From the NCBI GenBank assembly GCA_964554875.1, contig CAZKQJ010000020.1:1-64000 (forward strand): a DNA stretch of 64,000 nucleotides, read 5' to 3'. The stretch's first letter is position 1. Every line of letters starts with the position of its first letter. This DNA comes from Marispirochaeta sp964554875. GTDB taxonomy: Bacteria > Spirochaetota > Spirochaetia > JC444 > Marispirochaetaceae. Below, piece after piece: positions 8,693 to 17,416 of this stretch. Position numbers and translations under genes: made by a program. Under the pieces are notes generated by a model. That model had not been told where the DNA came from. It saw nothing but the letters and a program-made list of their open reading frames with translations, and did not search any database.

Positions 8693-9685
8693 TTATTCGA
8701 TTATCCCCTTGGCCCGCATACCGTCCAGGGTCTTGAAGTTTGATTCCATCAGGTTGCGTACAAAATCACCCGCTTTATCCTGACCGTACCAGGTGGGGGT
8801 AACACCCACAGAAAGGGTCCAGTCCCGGAAATCCTTGGAATGCTGGGCGTCGTAGTAGTATTTTTCCAGGGTGTCAAGCACGTCCTGGGGGGTTCCTTTG
8901 GGAGCTACGATAGCGATAAAGCTGCCGATCTCCATTTCAGGATTGCCCTGAGAAGCGATGGTCGGAACATCAGGATAGGTTTCGTTCTGTTCCAGGGAGT
9001 ATTCAACAAGGCCCTTGACAGCACCGGATTTGAGTACCGCCGCGAAATCCCCCAGGCTTGTGATGACAGCATCACATTCGCCGCTCAGCAGGGCTTCCCG
9101 CTGGGGACCCGCGCCCTCGACGTATTCGATCTGCTGGAACTTGACACCGTAAACCTCTTCCATCTGGGTCGTTATCATTGAAGGCCGTCCGCCGATTGCG
9201 GTAATCCCGATTCGCAGCTTGCCGGGATTCGCCTTGGCAGCATCAATGAACTCCTTATAGCTTTTCCACGGAGCATCGGCTTTGACCATCAATGCGTCGG
9301 CTTCCTGGGTTACGACACAGATAATCTCAAGCTTGTCTATGTCGTACTGGGGAATAAGCTTGTAGTATACCGCACCGACTACCGCACCATAGGTGAGGTT
9401 CCCGATGGTATATCCATCATTCCGGGCGCGCATAACGTCGAAAGGACCTTCCGCCTCGCCTTTTCCGGGCTTGTTAATTACGGGAATGGTTACATCCACG
9501 GATTTCTCAATAATGGACGCCAGTTTACGGTTAATCGTATCCGTACCGCCGCCGGCACCGCCGTTACAAATAAACTGGATATCCTTGCTGGGATAGGCCT
9601 TCTCCTGTCCGCCCTCGGCAAAAAGAGCGACAACCAGAAGCATTGCCAGACCGATGACCAGAAGCTTCACGACATTCTTGTTCAT
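8693..9685 (-). CDS. tctC: TTT transporter periplasmic binding protein TctC
   Basis: 330 residues from the ATG at 9685, which has a strong GGAAGGAG seven bases upstream; an upstream in-frame start at 9745 lacks support. The N-terminus is a signal peptide (LLVIGLAMLLVVALFAEGG) without a lipobox cysteine. The mature part has the TctC/Bug fold, with FICNGGAGGGTD near the N-terminus as the carboxylate-binding loop. It delivers an organic acid to TctB/TctA. The upstream region carries a large inverted repeat (9729-9773) that may be its operator. Confidence 0.92.
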   Translation of the reverse strand: MNKNVVKLLVIGLAMLLVVALFAEGGQEKAYPSKDIQFICNGGAGGGTDTINRKLASIIEKSVDVTIPVINKPGKGEAEGPFDVMRARNDGYTIGNLTYGAVVGAVYYKLIPQYDIDKLEIICVVTQEADALMVKADAPWKSYKEFIDAAKANPGKLRIGITAIGGRPSMITTQMEEVYGVKFQQIEYVEGAGPQREALLSGECDAVITSLGDFAAVLKSGAVKGLVEYSLEQNETYPDVPTIASQGNPEMEIGSFIAIVAPKGTPQDVLDTLEKYYYDAQHSKDFRDWTLSVGVTPTWYGQDKAGDFVRNLMESNFKTLDGMRAKGIIE

Positions 9686-9728
9686 ACCAAAATCTCCTTC
9701 CTTACTAAATAACGGACCATCTGATCCG

Positions 9729-9773
9729 TTTAAACAAATCGTCATGCACTACTTTCAGAACAATTTGTTTAAA
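9729..9773. promoter_or_regulatory. 11-bp perfect inverted repeat upstream of tctC
   Basis: TTTAAACAAAT at 9729-9739 is repeated in reverse orientation as ATTTGTTTAAA at 9763-9773, with 23 bases between. The centres are 34 bp apart, about three helical turns, and the nearer arm is about 44 bases from the tctC start. The layout fits an operator bound cooperatively on one face of DNA, or a looped pair. The regulator is not identified. Confidence 0.5.
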
Positions 9774-9899
9774 ATCATTATCAGTAAACCTTACCGTAAC
9801 AGTCGTATTCTATCTGTACTTTGACTGTATTTCTATTGTATACCAGCCCTGGTTTTCTGTCAAAGAAAATCTTTCTCATTATCGCCGTACCTTCCATCG

Positions 9900-10910
9900 T
9901 CAACTCCAGCACCTGCACAGGGCCTCTATGTTCTCCAGAGAGACATCCACACCGGCAACACTCTGACCAATCAGCCCCCCGCCGTTTACTGTAAGAAGGT
10001 TTTTCATTCTCGCGGCACACTGACGAATTACTTCAGGGCCCTGAAAGGCCAGTACATTCTGCCGATCGATCTCGCCCCAGAAGCAGATCTTCCCCTTATA
10101 GTTCCTGCCGATCTCATCGATATTCATGATCCAGAGCTGGCTGTTGACAGCGTCTACCCCGAGATCAATCCACTCCCTGTACAGATCATAGACATACCCG
10201 TCGCTGTGAAAGAAGACATACTTGCCCTTTGATTTGATTTTATCGATGAGCCTTTTATAGACAGGTTTGAAAATATCCACAAAGTCCCGAGGAGAAATAA
10301 GCAGACTGATCTGCGAACCCCAGTCCTCGGTAAAGAAGATCCCGTCAACATCCTTATCGAGCCAGTAATCGAGGTAGTGCTCAAAATATTCGGTGATTTT
10401 GTCCCTGAAAATGAATAAACCCTTCTCTTTGAGGCCGATATCGATAAAGAGGTTCTCGGTTCCCCGGACAAACTGCATGCGCTGAAAAGGCTCCACCTTG
10501 GCGCCGATGACAAAACGGCCGTTCTGCCGGGACTCTCTAATCCTCTCCTCGACCAGGGTATCGTTGGTTCCCCACTCTGATACCAGCCACGTATATGGAG
10601 GAGACCAGTCATTGACATCCGCCAGGTCTTTCATGGCAGGTTCTTTTACCTCTCCCACCATGCCGTCCGCCAGCACCAGCCAGGAGCTTCCCCAGTTGTC
10701 TGTATACCGTCCTGCCGTGGTGGAACGGCTGTAGAAGTTTCTGTCCCCAGGACCGGCTATCAGATCAATATCATTCGGATATCTCTGCAAGAGTTCAGAT
10801 AGTTTTTCACCATATCGTTGCCTGGTTGCCTGGTGGAACCAAAGATTGAGGGGGATTTTATCCGGACTGTCAAAATTCAAGGCGGCAAGGACCCTCTCTC
10901 TGCTCGTCAT
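9900..10910 (-). CDS. URO-D family protein, diverged metal site
   Basis: 336 residues from the ATG at 10910, which has GAGGTG eight bases upstream and gives the typical start MTSRERVLAALNF; a GTG three codons earlier is less likely. The fold is that of the uroporphyrinogen decarboxylase superfamily. The His-x-Cys-Gly motif of the methyltransferase branch appears here as FFHSDG, so the cysteine ligand is replaced by aspartate. It follows the transketolase-like gene on the same strand, with palindromic GTATAC elements in its leader. The function is unknown. Being next to both the TRAP and TTT transporters suggests a role in catabolism. Confidence 0.72.
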   Translation of the reverse strand: MTSRERVLAALNFDSPDKIPLNLWFHQATRQRYGEKLSELLQRYPNDIDLIAGPGDRNFYSRSTTAGRYTDNWGSSWLVLADGMVGEVKEPAMKDLADVNDWSPPYTWLVSEWGTNDTLVEERIRESRQNGRFVIGAKVEPFQRMQFVRGTENLFIDIGLKEKGLFIFRDKITEYFEHYLDYWLDKDVDGIFFTEDWGSQISLLISPRDFVDIFKPVYKRLIDKIKSKGKYVFFHSDGYVYDLYREWIDLGVDAVNSQLWIMNIDEIGRNYKGKICFWGEIDRQNVLAFQGPEVIRQCAARMKNLLTVNGGGLIGQSVAGVDVSLENIEALCRCWS

Positions 10911-10928
10911 AAATGGCACCTCATAATC

Positions 10929-10947
10929 ATGTATACATTCTGTATAC
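10929..10947. promoter_or_regulatory. Palindromic GTATAC operator candidates
   Basis: ATGTATACAT (10929-10938) is a perfect 10-bp palindrome, followed by a second GTATAC at 10942-10947, 11 bp centre to centre. They lie 19-37 bases upstream of the URO-D start at 10910. GTATAC-cored palindromes are typical of GntR/FCD-family operators. A further GTATAC lies at 9838-9843, upstream of tctC. No GntR gene is present in the window. Confidence 0.45.
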
Positions 10948-11008
10948 TACATTAGGCCCATGTTTCTCACCAGTATATAAAAAACCTATCTTTTTTTGCA
11001 ATTTATTA

Positions 11009-12037
11009 TCATCTAATTCGTATCCGAATCTTCCAGGGTTCCATGAGATTCAACAACCTCAGGACGGCCGCCTCCGCCTCCAGGGCGCTGTGGGGATACT
11101 CAACCTGCCGGCTGCGGACAGGACCCGGGATGTCCGGGAAACCTCCGGAAAGAGAAAAGCTTCGCCTTCCCCGATGAGCAACAAAGGCTGTACCGCCGGA
11201 TTTCCCGAAACCCGCTGCAAGGGATACAGCAGTCGCAGCGGCAGGTCCGCAGTCCACAATGCTGATCTCCCCGGTCTTTACATACAGCGCAGGAAAACCG
11301 TCTGTACTGCCCGAGGTATCAACAAGAAAAACAGCCTTCCCTGACGCACCTGGTGCGGTCGCTATACCCCGGAAAAGTCCATGCATGAGTTCGTGAAAAT
11401 CGGCCCTGCCCGCTGCATCAGCCATTTCCCTTTGTGTATGCGCTGATGGAGTTTGTAAGTCCGCCCCTTCCATAACGACTCGTGTAATTATTACCGAAGG
11501 AACCGTATCCATTTTATGAGCAGCCAGGAGCTTGTAGCCTTCCGCCATGTTTGCAGCATTCATAAAAAGGACATTCCATCCACAGGCCGCGTACCTGTCG
11601 GCAACAAGTCCGGTACCATTGGCGGAATCCGCTACGAAGACAAGCAAATTTCCCAGGCCCAGTCTTACGGACCTGATCGCTGCTTCCCAGACTCCTCCCA
11701 GGAGCTGGTCCATGTCGGACATACAGCAGCAGACAGGTTTGCCCGATTGCTGCACTGAAGCCGCGAGGGCCAGCCCGGCGGAAAATCCAAGTGCTTCCTG
11801 GGGCCGCTGCAGGATTGGACCTGCTTCGCAGAATCCAATTTTCTGGTACAGTTTGTATAAAGCGCCCAGGCTGAAAGAAGAAGACCAGACAGCCCATCCT
11901 GGGTTCAGTCTGAACAGCAGGGCAGCAATTTCAAGATGTCCAAGACGACTGATCTGCCTGACCCCTGGATAAGATCTCCGGATTTCTCCCGCTTTTTTCT
12001 GCAGTTCAGAGAGAGACAGTTCGCTCTTAACTGCCAT
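11009..12037 (-). CDS. Degenerate single-chain transketolase-like protein
   Basis: 342 residues from the ATG at 12037, chosen for GGAGG seven bases upstream. Residues about 1-200 resemble the TPP-binding half of transketolase (ALGFSAGLALAASV, then GVWEAAIRSVRLGLGNLLVF). Residues about 210-330 resemble the pyrimidine half (ATAVSLAAGFGKSGGTAFVA). Key residues are gone: the metal/TPP motif GDG is SDM, the motif's terminal Asn region reads VADSANG, and the catalytic Glu of the GIxE motif is absent, where IVDCG stands instead. It lies between TRAP DctM and a URO-D gene. A non-catalytic or repurposed role is inferred. Confidence 0.6.
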   Translation of the reverse strand: MAVKSELSLSELQKKAGEIRRSYPGVRQISRLGHLEIAALLFRLNPGWAVWSSSFSLGALYKLYQKIGFCEAGPILQRPQEALGFSAGLALAASVQQSGKPVCCCMSDMDQLLGGVWEAAIRSVRLGLGNLLVFVADSANGTGLVADRYAACGWNVLFMNAANMAEGYKLLAAHKMDTVPSVIITRVVMEGADLQTPSAHTQREMADAAGRADFHELMHGLFRGIATAPGASGKAVFLVDTSGSTDGFPALYVKTGEISIVDCGPAAATAVSLAAGFGKSGGTAFVAHRGRRSFSLSGGFPDIPGPVRSRQVEYPHSALEAEAAVLRLLNLMEPWKIRIRIR

Positions 12038-12100
12038 GATACGTCCTCCAGGGACAAACGATACTCCGGCAGGTCTTACCTTCCGGAGTATCATGACTAA

Positions 12101-13441
12101 TTACATTGTACTGGGCAGCCAGAGGGCAATCTGCGGATAGGCGATCATTAATAACAGAACGATCATGACAATAAATACGTAGGGTATCATTCCGCGTATG
12201 ATGTCATTTGTCGTTATGCCCAGCTCCGGCTTAGCAGCTCCTTTCAGGAAGAACATTGCGTAGGCAAAGGGAGGTGTAAGAAAGGACATCTGCAGATTGA
12301 CGATTACCATCATTGCGAACCAGAGAGGTTCAAACCCGAGTTTGGGAATAATCGGCGCAAGAATCGGCACCATCACAAAGATAATACCGATCCAGTCGAT
12401 GAACGCCCCCAGGATAAAGCAGATGACCATGATCATCGTGAATACGACCCAGCGTCCTCCGGGGAAACCGAGGATAAAGTCTTCAACAACGGCTCCGCCG
12501 CCGGCACTCAGAAAAACGCTCACGAAGGTTGTTGACGCGCTGGCGATCAGCAGCACCATTCCCGTCAACTTGATGGTGGAAAGCGCCACGTCCATCAGAA
12601 CCGGAATCGTCAGCCTGCGATATGCAAGAGTCAGCAGAGTCGCAACCACGGCACCTACGGCGGCCGCCTCGGTCGGCGCGGCTACGCCAAAATAGATGGC
12701 CCCCAGCACCGAAAGAATAAGAATAGCCGTGGGAGCGACAGTCTGAAGAACCAGCATGGTTTTATGGTAGAAGGAATCCCTCCGCTCCTCGATCGGTACA
12801 ACCGGGGCGAGGGAGGGCTTCATCAGACAGCGTATGGTTATATAGACCATATACAGGCCGGAGAGCACCAGTCCCGGTACAAAGGCCGCCATAAAGAGCT
12901 TGCCCACGGAGATCCGGGCCACAGGACCGTAAACTATCAGCATGATACTGGGAGGTATAAGAATGCCAAGAGACCCTCCCGCGCATATGGCCCCGGTGGC
13001 CAGCCCCTTGTCGTAACCGCGTTCGATCATTGCCGGCAGGGCAACCAGGGTCAGCATAGTGATGGATGCCGCGATAATACCGACGCTGGCGGCCATGACC
13101 GTTCCGATTATGATGCTGACGATGGCCAGTCCTCCGCGAAAGCCTCCAAACCAGAGGTACAGCGCTTTATACATCCTTTCCGCTATTCCGGATTTTTCCA
13201 GCATGTTTCCCATGAACACGAAGAGGGGGACAGCCATGAGACCATAATCAGTAACTATGGCGTATACACGACTGTAGATAAGATCGAAGGAGTTTGGTCC
13301 AAAGAGCAGGAACCCCGTTATGACCCCCACCCCGCCGATAGGTATGGCCAGGGGAAATCCGGTTAAAACCCCTACGAAGAGAGCTCCGAACATGATAATC
13401 GTTATAGTTTCAGGGCTCAATTGAGCAAAGGCGCTAATCAT
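12101..13441 (-). CDS. dctM: TRAP transporter large permease (DctM-type)
   Basis: 446 residues with about twelve hydrophobic segments and the DctM-family signatures GGSLGILIPPSIMLIVYG and GAFIDWIGIIF. It is the channel-forming subunit of a tripartite ATP-independent periplasmic transporter, driven by an ion gradient. The start ATG overlaps the DctQ stop by four bases (ATGA) and has GAGGGAG upstream, so the two subunits are translationally coupled. The DctP binding protein lies upstream of DctQ. Confidence 0.94.
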   Translation of the reverse strand: MISAFAQLSPETITIIMFGALFVGVLTGFPLAIPIGGVGVITGFLLFGPNSFDLIYSRVYAIVTDYGLMAVPLFVFMGNMLEKSGIAERMYKALYLWFGGFRGGLAIVSIIIGTVMAASVGIIAASITMLTLVALPAMIERGYDKGLATGAICAGGSLGILIPPSIMLIVYGPVARISVGKLFMAAFVPGLVLSGLYMVYITIRCLMKPSLAPVVPIEERRDSFYHKTMLVLQTVAPTAILILSVLGAIYFGVAAPTEAAAVGAVVATLLTLAYRRLTIPVLMDVALSTIKLTGMVLLIASASTTFVSVFLSAGGGAVVEDFILGFPGGRWVVFTMIMVICFILGAFIDWIGIIFVMVPILAPIIPKLGFEPLWFAMMVIVNLQMSFLTPPFAYAMFFLKGAAKPELGITTNDIIRGMIPYVFIVMIVLLLMIAYPQIALWLPSTM

Positions 13442-13983
13442 AACAGCTCCCTCTTTTTTACAAGGTAGTAAAGATCACAGGCGAACTGGGCCACACACTG
13501 CAGTCCAAAGAGAATAAATCCGATCAGCAGAGCTGTGCGAAACGGGGCCGCCGGGGGCAGCCAGCTGCTCTCGATCATCTTTTCTCCTGTCTGCCAGGCA
13601 CGGATCGTCCATTTTGTTCCTACCCCTATCAGTACGAATACCAGAGGAAACAGCATCAGCAGCGACATGATAACATCGATTAAAGCCTGCCCCCGCCGGG
13701 GCACGAGGGAGTATACAACATCCACCCGCACATGTCCCCCGAGTTTATGAGTATATCCCCATCCGCAGGCCCCGATTGTTCCCAGCAGCATTTTGGAGGT
13801 TTCCAAAGCCCATACCGTCGGCGAATTGAAAACATAGCGCATGGTTACCTCGGCAAACAGTACAAGGACAAGGGCCATTACCAGATACTTTATAAACTGT
13901 CCGGTTGCTTCACTCAATGTAAAGACTGAACGGGCGAACTTTCGGACAATGGCCCAGTCGTTTTCCAGAGCTTCTTTTCCCAT
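13438..13983 (-). CDS. dctQ: TRAP transporter small permease (DctQ-type)
   Basis: 181 residues with four hydrophobic segments and the DctQ-family features FAEVTMRYVFNSP and WALETSK. It is the small membrane subunit that pairs with DctM. The gene sits between the DctP gene and dctM, overlapping dctM by four bases. The ATG has AGGAG upstream. Confidence 0.92.
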   Translation of the reverse strand: MGKEALENDWAIVRKFARSVFTLSEATGQFIKYLVMALVLVLFAEVTMRYVFNSPTVWALETSKMLLGTIGACGWGYTHKLGGHVRVDVVYSLVPRRGQALIDVIMSLLMLFPLVFVLIGVGTKWTIRAWQTGEKMIESSWLPPAAPFRTALLIGFILFGLQCVAQFACDLYYLVKKRELL

Positions 13984-14047
13984 CGATAACTCCTGTAAGC
14001 CCTTTTGCCGGATCCGATTGATCCGGCAAAAAGTGCGTATTGCAGTA

Positions 14048-15127
14048 CTATTTTATGTCGAAACGTTCGCAAACCTCTTTCCAGGCCATGGCGCTGTCAT
14101 AGATTCGCTTGTAATTGGGATCTTTTGCCGATTCTTCCTGGAAATACTCAAGGGATTTCTCATTCAAGAGATCGATAATGTCCTGGGGAACCGGCTCCAC
14201 AATGGTTCCGGCATCGATATATTTCTGGACAGCCTCCACATCGCGATTTACCGACTCGGTGTAATATTCCCTGGCAATCTGGTCTGTCGCCATGGTTACA
14301 ATTGCTTTTAGATTGTCCGGCAGTTTGTTCCATGTATCGCCGTTCACATAGATACACTGGGTATCTGTGGGTGCCCGGGACGGCGACAGATACATATACT
14401 TAGCTACTTCATGGAAACCCATGTCCCAGTTCAGGGAGGGATTGATATACTCAAAACCGTCGATTACGCCTCTTTTCGCGGATTCATAAATTTCTCCCCC
14501 GGGAAGAAACACTGGAGTTGCTCCCATTTTCTGAAAAATAGCATTCAACGCAGTGGTACCAAGACGAACCTTCCATCCCCTGATGTCCGCCACAGACCGA
14601 AGGGGTTTAGTGGAGTGCGCCCAGACCTCAGCAGGACTCAGGGTCAGAATACCGACATAGCGAACCCCCAGCTCGGAATACAGATCCTGTGCGATCTTTC
14701 TACCCTCCAGCTTCATCCACATCTCCAGCTGGTTCGAAGTCAAGCCTCCTGGATACTGGGTAAAGAACACGGCACCGGGAAGATATCCTATTGTCCAGCC
14801 CGGAGGACCGTGAACCGCTTCAACGGATCCAGACATGACGGAATCAAACTCCTTTCCTCCGGGAATTATGGATCCCGCAGTATAAGGTGTTACAAGGAGC
14901 TGTCCGTCGGATGCAATTTTAATAATCTCTGCAAAACGCTGGGCAGCTTCATAGGTCCTGTCCCCAGCAGGTGCCCATGATTGAAGTCTCCATCGTATTA
15001 CCTCTTTCCTGGGAGCCGACGCTTCAGCCGCTGTATCTCCTCCTGAGGCCCCCCCGCAGGCGATCAGCATACCGAAGGTCAACACAATGAGTACCAGAAA
15101 CACGATACTCCTCTGTCCTCTGTTCAT
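14048..15127 (-). CDS. dctP: TRAP transporter substrate-binding lipoprotein (DctP-type)
   Basis: 359 residues from the ATG at 15127, which has AGGAGG six bases upstream; an upstream in-frame start at 15208 lacks one. The signal peptide ends in a lipobox, MLIAC, so the protein is probably anchored as a lipoprotein. The mature part is a DctP-fold solute receptor, with the typical GWKVRLGTTALNAIFQKMGA stretch in which the arginine that binds the substrate carboxylate is expected. It feeds the DctQ/DctM pair. A partial sigma-54 element and a divergent sigma-54 activator lie upstream. Confidence 0.92.
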   Translation of the reverse strand: MNRGQRSIVFLVLIVLTFGMLIACGGASGGDTAAEASAPRKEVIRWRLQSWAPAGDRTYEAAQRFAEIIKIASDGQLLVTPYTAGSIIPGGKEFDSVMSGSVEAVHGPPGWTIGYLPGAVFFTQYPGGLTSNQLEMWMKLEGRKIAQDLYSELGVRYVGILTLSPAEVWAHSTKPLRSVADIRGWKVRLGTTALNAIFQKMGATPVFLPGGEIYESAKRGVIDGFEYINPSLNWDMGFHEVAKYMYLSPSRAPTDTQCIYVNGDTWNKLPDNLKAIVTMATDQIAREYYTESVNRDVEAVQKYIDAGTIVEPVPQDIIDLLNEKSLEYFQEESAKDPNYKRIYDSAMAWKEVCERFDIK

Positions 15128-15445
15128 TCCGTACCTCCTGACAAATATACGACGCAGCACAAACCCGCGCCTTATGATTATCCATTCAGGAAGCGTGCCA
15201 AATTTCAATAAACCGAAAAAAATCCGTTCAGACCCATACAGTTCGAATAATGCTGATAACTGCTTGCATCACAAAAATTTAGATGCCGATAAGATTCCCC
15301 TTCAAGCCTTGAAAAAGGCGCTATGCAGGAATCGACCTCAATAACATGAAGCGGTGCAGCAAAAAACAGCAGAGCTGCTTTATTTCGCAGCAATACGGGG
15401 TGTATTTTGTTGTTGATTCCCACGGGTCATGCAATAATAAATATA
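15128..15445. promoter_or_regulatory. Divergent control region between dctP and the sigma-54 activator
   Basis: 318 bases without a gene. On the minus strand TGGCACG (15200-15194) is a perfect -24 element, but the expected -12 TTGC is CTGA (15189-15186), so this is only a half-good RpoN promoter for dctP. TTCAAG-C-CTTGAA (15301-15313) is a perfect palindrome, and AGCAG-AG-CTGCT (15368-15379) is another, with further GCAGC copies around it. These are candidate upstream activator sites. I see no terminator or RNA gene. Confidence 0.4.
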
Positions 15446-17416
15446 ATGAATGCATATGCTATCCTGCCCTACAAAGGTCTGGTTGAAATTGCTTCAGAAA
15501 CCGGAAAGGAACTAAAGCTCGACCTGAAAATCCTGGAGGGTCAAACCGAAGAGGCCATTCCCCTCGCGTTGGATGCCCAGAAATGCGGGGCAGAGTGCAT
15601 CATCAGCCGCGGAGGCACCGCCTCCATTATTGAGCGTCATGTCGACCTTCCTGTCGTACGGGTTCCGGTAAGTGAGCTGGACCTTTTACGTATTCTCTAT
15701 CCGCTGAAAGGACTTAACAGAAAAATCCTGGTTGTGGGATTCAGAAACGCTGTATTCCGGGCCAGGGCGGCCGCACGGGTTCTGGGTCTTCAAATCCGGG
15801 AACTCCCGATTCCATATGAGGCGGAGGACTACAGCTTTGACCAGGTAAGACTCAGCGCAGAACACCTTATCCGTAATCACGGAATCGATACAATCATCGG
15901 AGATCAGACTGCATATATAAACCTCAGGTCCTACTGCGAGAGTCAGTATCTTATAACCTCAAGCAAGAATGATTTTCTCTCAGCCCTCAAGGATACCCAC
16001 CTGCTGAGCGATGCACATGGTCCCACTCAATCTGTTCAAATTCAGACGGTTTTGAATGCAGTCCAGGACGGCGTCGTTTCCACCGACAGCAGGGGAATAA
16101 TTACCTGTTTTAATACCAGAGCAGCGGAAATCTTCGATATTGAACCCGGCATTGCCCTGGGTGCCTCGCTGGAAGAACTGGCTGGCTACTTTGGTAAGTT
16201 CGAAGAGCTGAAATCGAGGATTTCTCGTACGCTGCACAAAGGAAGTCCGGAAAGCATGCAGCTCGAAGGACCAAAGGGTCCGGAAACCTACGAGATAGCT
16301 TCCGCGCCCCTGGTCTCGGAAGACGGGATTCACGGGACAGTAAGCACCATAAGCGAGGGAAGCGGCCGGCAGCATCGAAAACACTATTCAAGTGCTTATT
16401 CTGCTTCTCCGACATTCAAAGCTCGTTACAGTTTCGATGACATTATTGGCGAGGATGAAGCCTTTCTACGCATTGTCACCATCGCCCGGGCATACGCCAT
16501 GACTGACGCCACCATTCTCATGGAAGGAGAAAGCGGTGTCGGAAAAGAGATGTTCGCTCAAAGCATCCACACCGCCGGGCCAAGAAAAGAGGGACCCTTT
16601 GTAGCGGTCAACTGTGCCGCCATACCGGAGACTCTACTGGAGAGTGAGCTTTTCGGATATGACTCGGGGGCTTTTACCGGCGCGTCAAGGACGGGACAGA
16701 AAGGGCTTTTTGAAATGGCCGACGGAGGGACACTTTTTCTGGACGAAATAAGCGAGGTCGATCAGAAAATGCAGATGCATCTTCTGCGGGTCCTGGAGGA
16801 GCGGCAGATCCGGCGCATCGGTTCGGACAGGCTGCGAGATATCGACATTCGGATAATCGCCGCCTCCAACAGGGACCTTCGAAGCATGGTCGAGGATAAT
16901 CTTTTCCGATCGGATCTTTATTACCGACTCAATCTGCTCAACCTCCACATTCCGTCCCTGCAGGAACGACGAGAGGATATCGGCCTGCTGGCACAGCACT
17001 TTTTCTCACATTACTGCAGACACTACGGGGGTCAGAATCTTAAGCTTGACGAAGAGATTTTTCTGAGGCTCCGGAACTACCCGTGGCCGGGAAACATACG
17101 GGAACTGAAAAACATCATGGAACGGACGGCGCTGACCATAGCCACCCGCTGCATTGATCTCTCGGATATCGAAATAATAACCAGGGAACTGAACATCAGC
17201 CTGAACAATCAGCGCTCCGCGGATGATGAGACAGGTTGCCGAAGAACCTTACATCAGATAAAACAGCACGCTGCCGAAGCGGCTCTGAAGGCGGCGGGGT
17301 TCAATAAAAGCCATGCCGCCCGCATGCTGGATATTGACCGCTCAACCCTGGACCGTCTTCTGGACCACCGGAAACGTAACGAAATAACTAATCCCGGGTC
17401 AGACTGCGGTACTTGA
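15446..17416 (+). CDS. PrpR-type sigma-54-dependent transcriptional activator
   Basis: 656 residues from the ATG at 15446; an in-frame TTG at 15407 adds 13 residues. The order is a PrpR_N sensor domain (about 1-190), a PAS-like segment starting near 205 (VLNAVQDGVVSTDSRGIITC), then the AAA+ domain with Walker A GESGVGKE near 361, the sigma-54 contact loop GAFTGA near 408 and Walker B GGTLFLDE. A Fis-type helix-turn-helix (NKSHAARMLDIDRSTLDRLL) closes the protein. PrpR_N domains often sense a metabolite of the pathway they control. It diverges from the TRAP operon, its most likely target. Its 3' end overlaps the convergent ettA by 29 bases. Confidence 0.9.
   Translation: MNAYAILPYKGLVEIASETGKELKLDLKILEGQTEEAIPLALDAQKCGAECIISRGGTASIIERHVDLPVVRVPVSELDLLRILYPLKGLNRKILVVGFRNAVFRARAAARVLGLQIRELPIPYEAEDYSFDQVRLSAEHLIRNHGIDTIIGDQTAYINLRSYCESQYLITSSKNDFLSALKDTHLLSDAHGPTQSVQIQTVLNAVQDGVVSTDSRGIITCFNTRAAEIFDIEPGIALGASLEELAGYFGKFEELKSRISRTLHKGSPESMQLEGPKGPETYEIASAPLVSEDGIHGTVSTISEGSGRQHRKHYSSAYSASPTFKARYSFDDIIGEDEAFLRIVTIARAYAMTDATILMEGESGVGKEMFAQSIHTAGPRKEGPFVAVNCAAIPETLLESELFGYDSGAFTGASRTGQKGLFEMADGGTLFLDEISEVDQKMQMHLLRVLEERQIRRIGSDRLRDIDIRIIAASNRDLRSMVEDNLFRSDLYYRLNLLNLHIPSLQERREDIGLLAQHFFSHYCRHYGGQNLKLDEEIFLRLRNYPWPGNIRELKNIMERTALTIATRCIDLSDIEIITRELNISLNNQRSADDETGCRRTLHQIKQHAAEAALKAAGFNKSHAARMLDIDRSTLDRLLDHRKRNEITNPGSDCGT

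Noticed and set aside
9781..10020. 79-residue ORF on the minus strand overlapping the end of the URO-D gene
   Set aside because: It lies partly inside the real gene in another frame, shows no domain and its start has no ribosome binding site.
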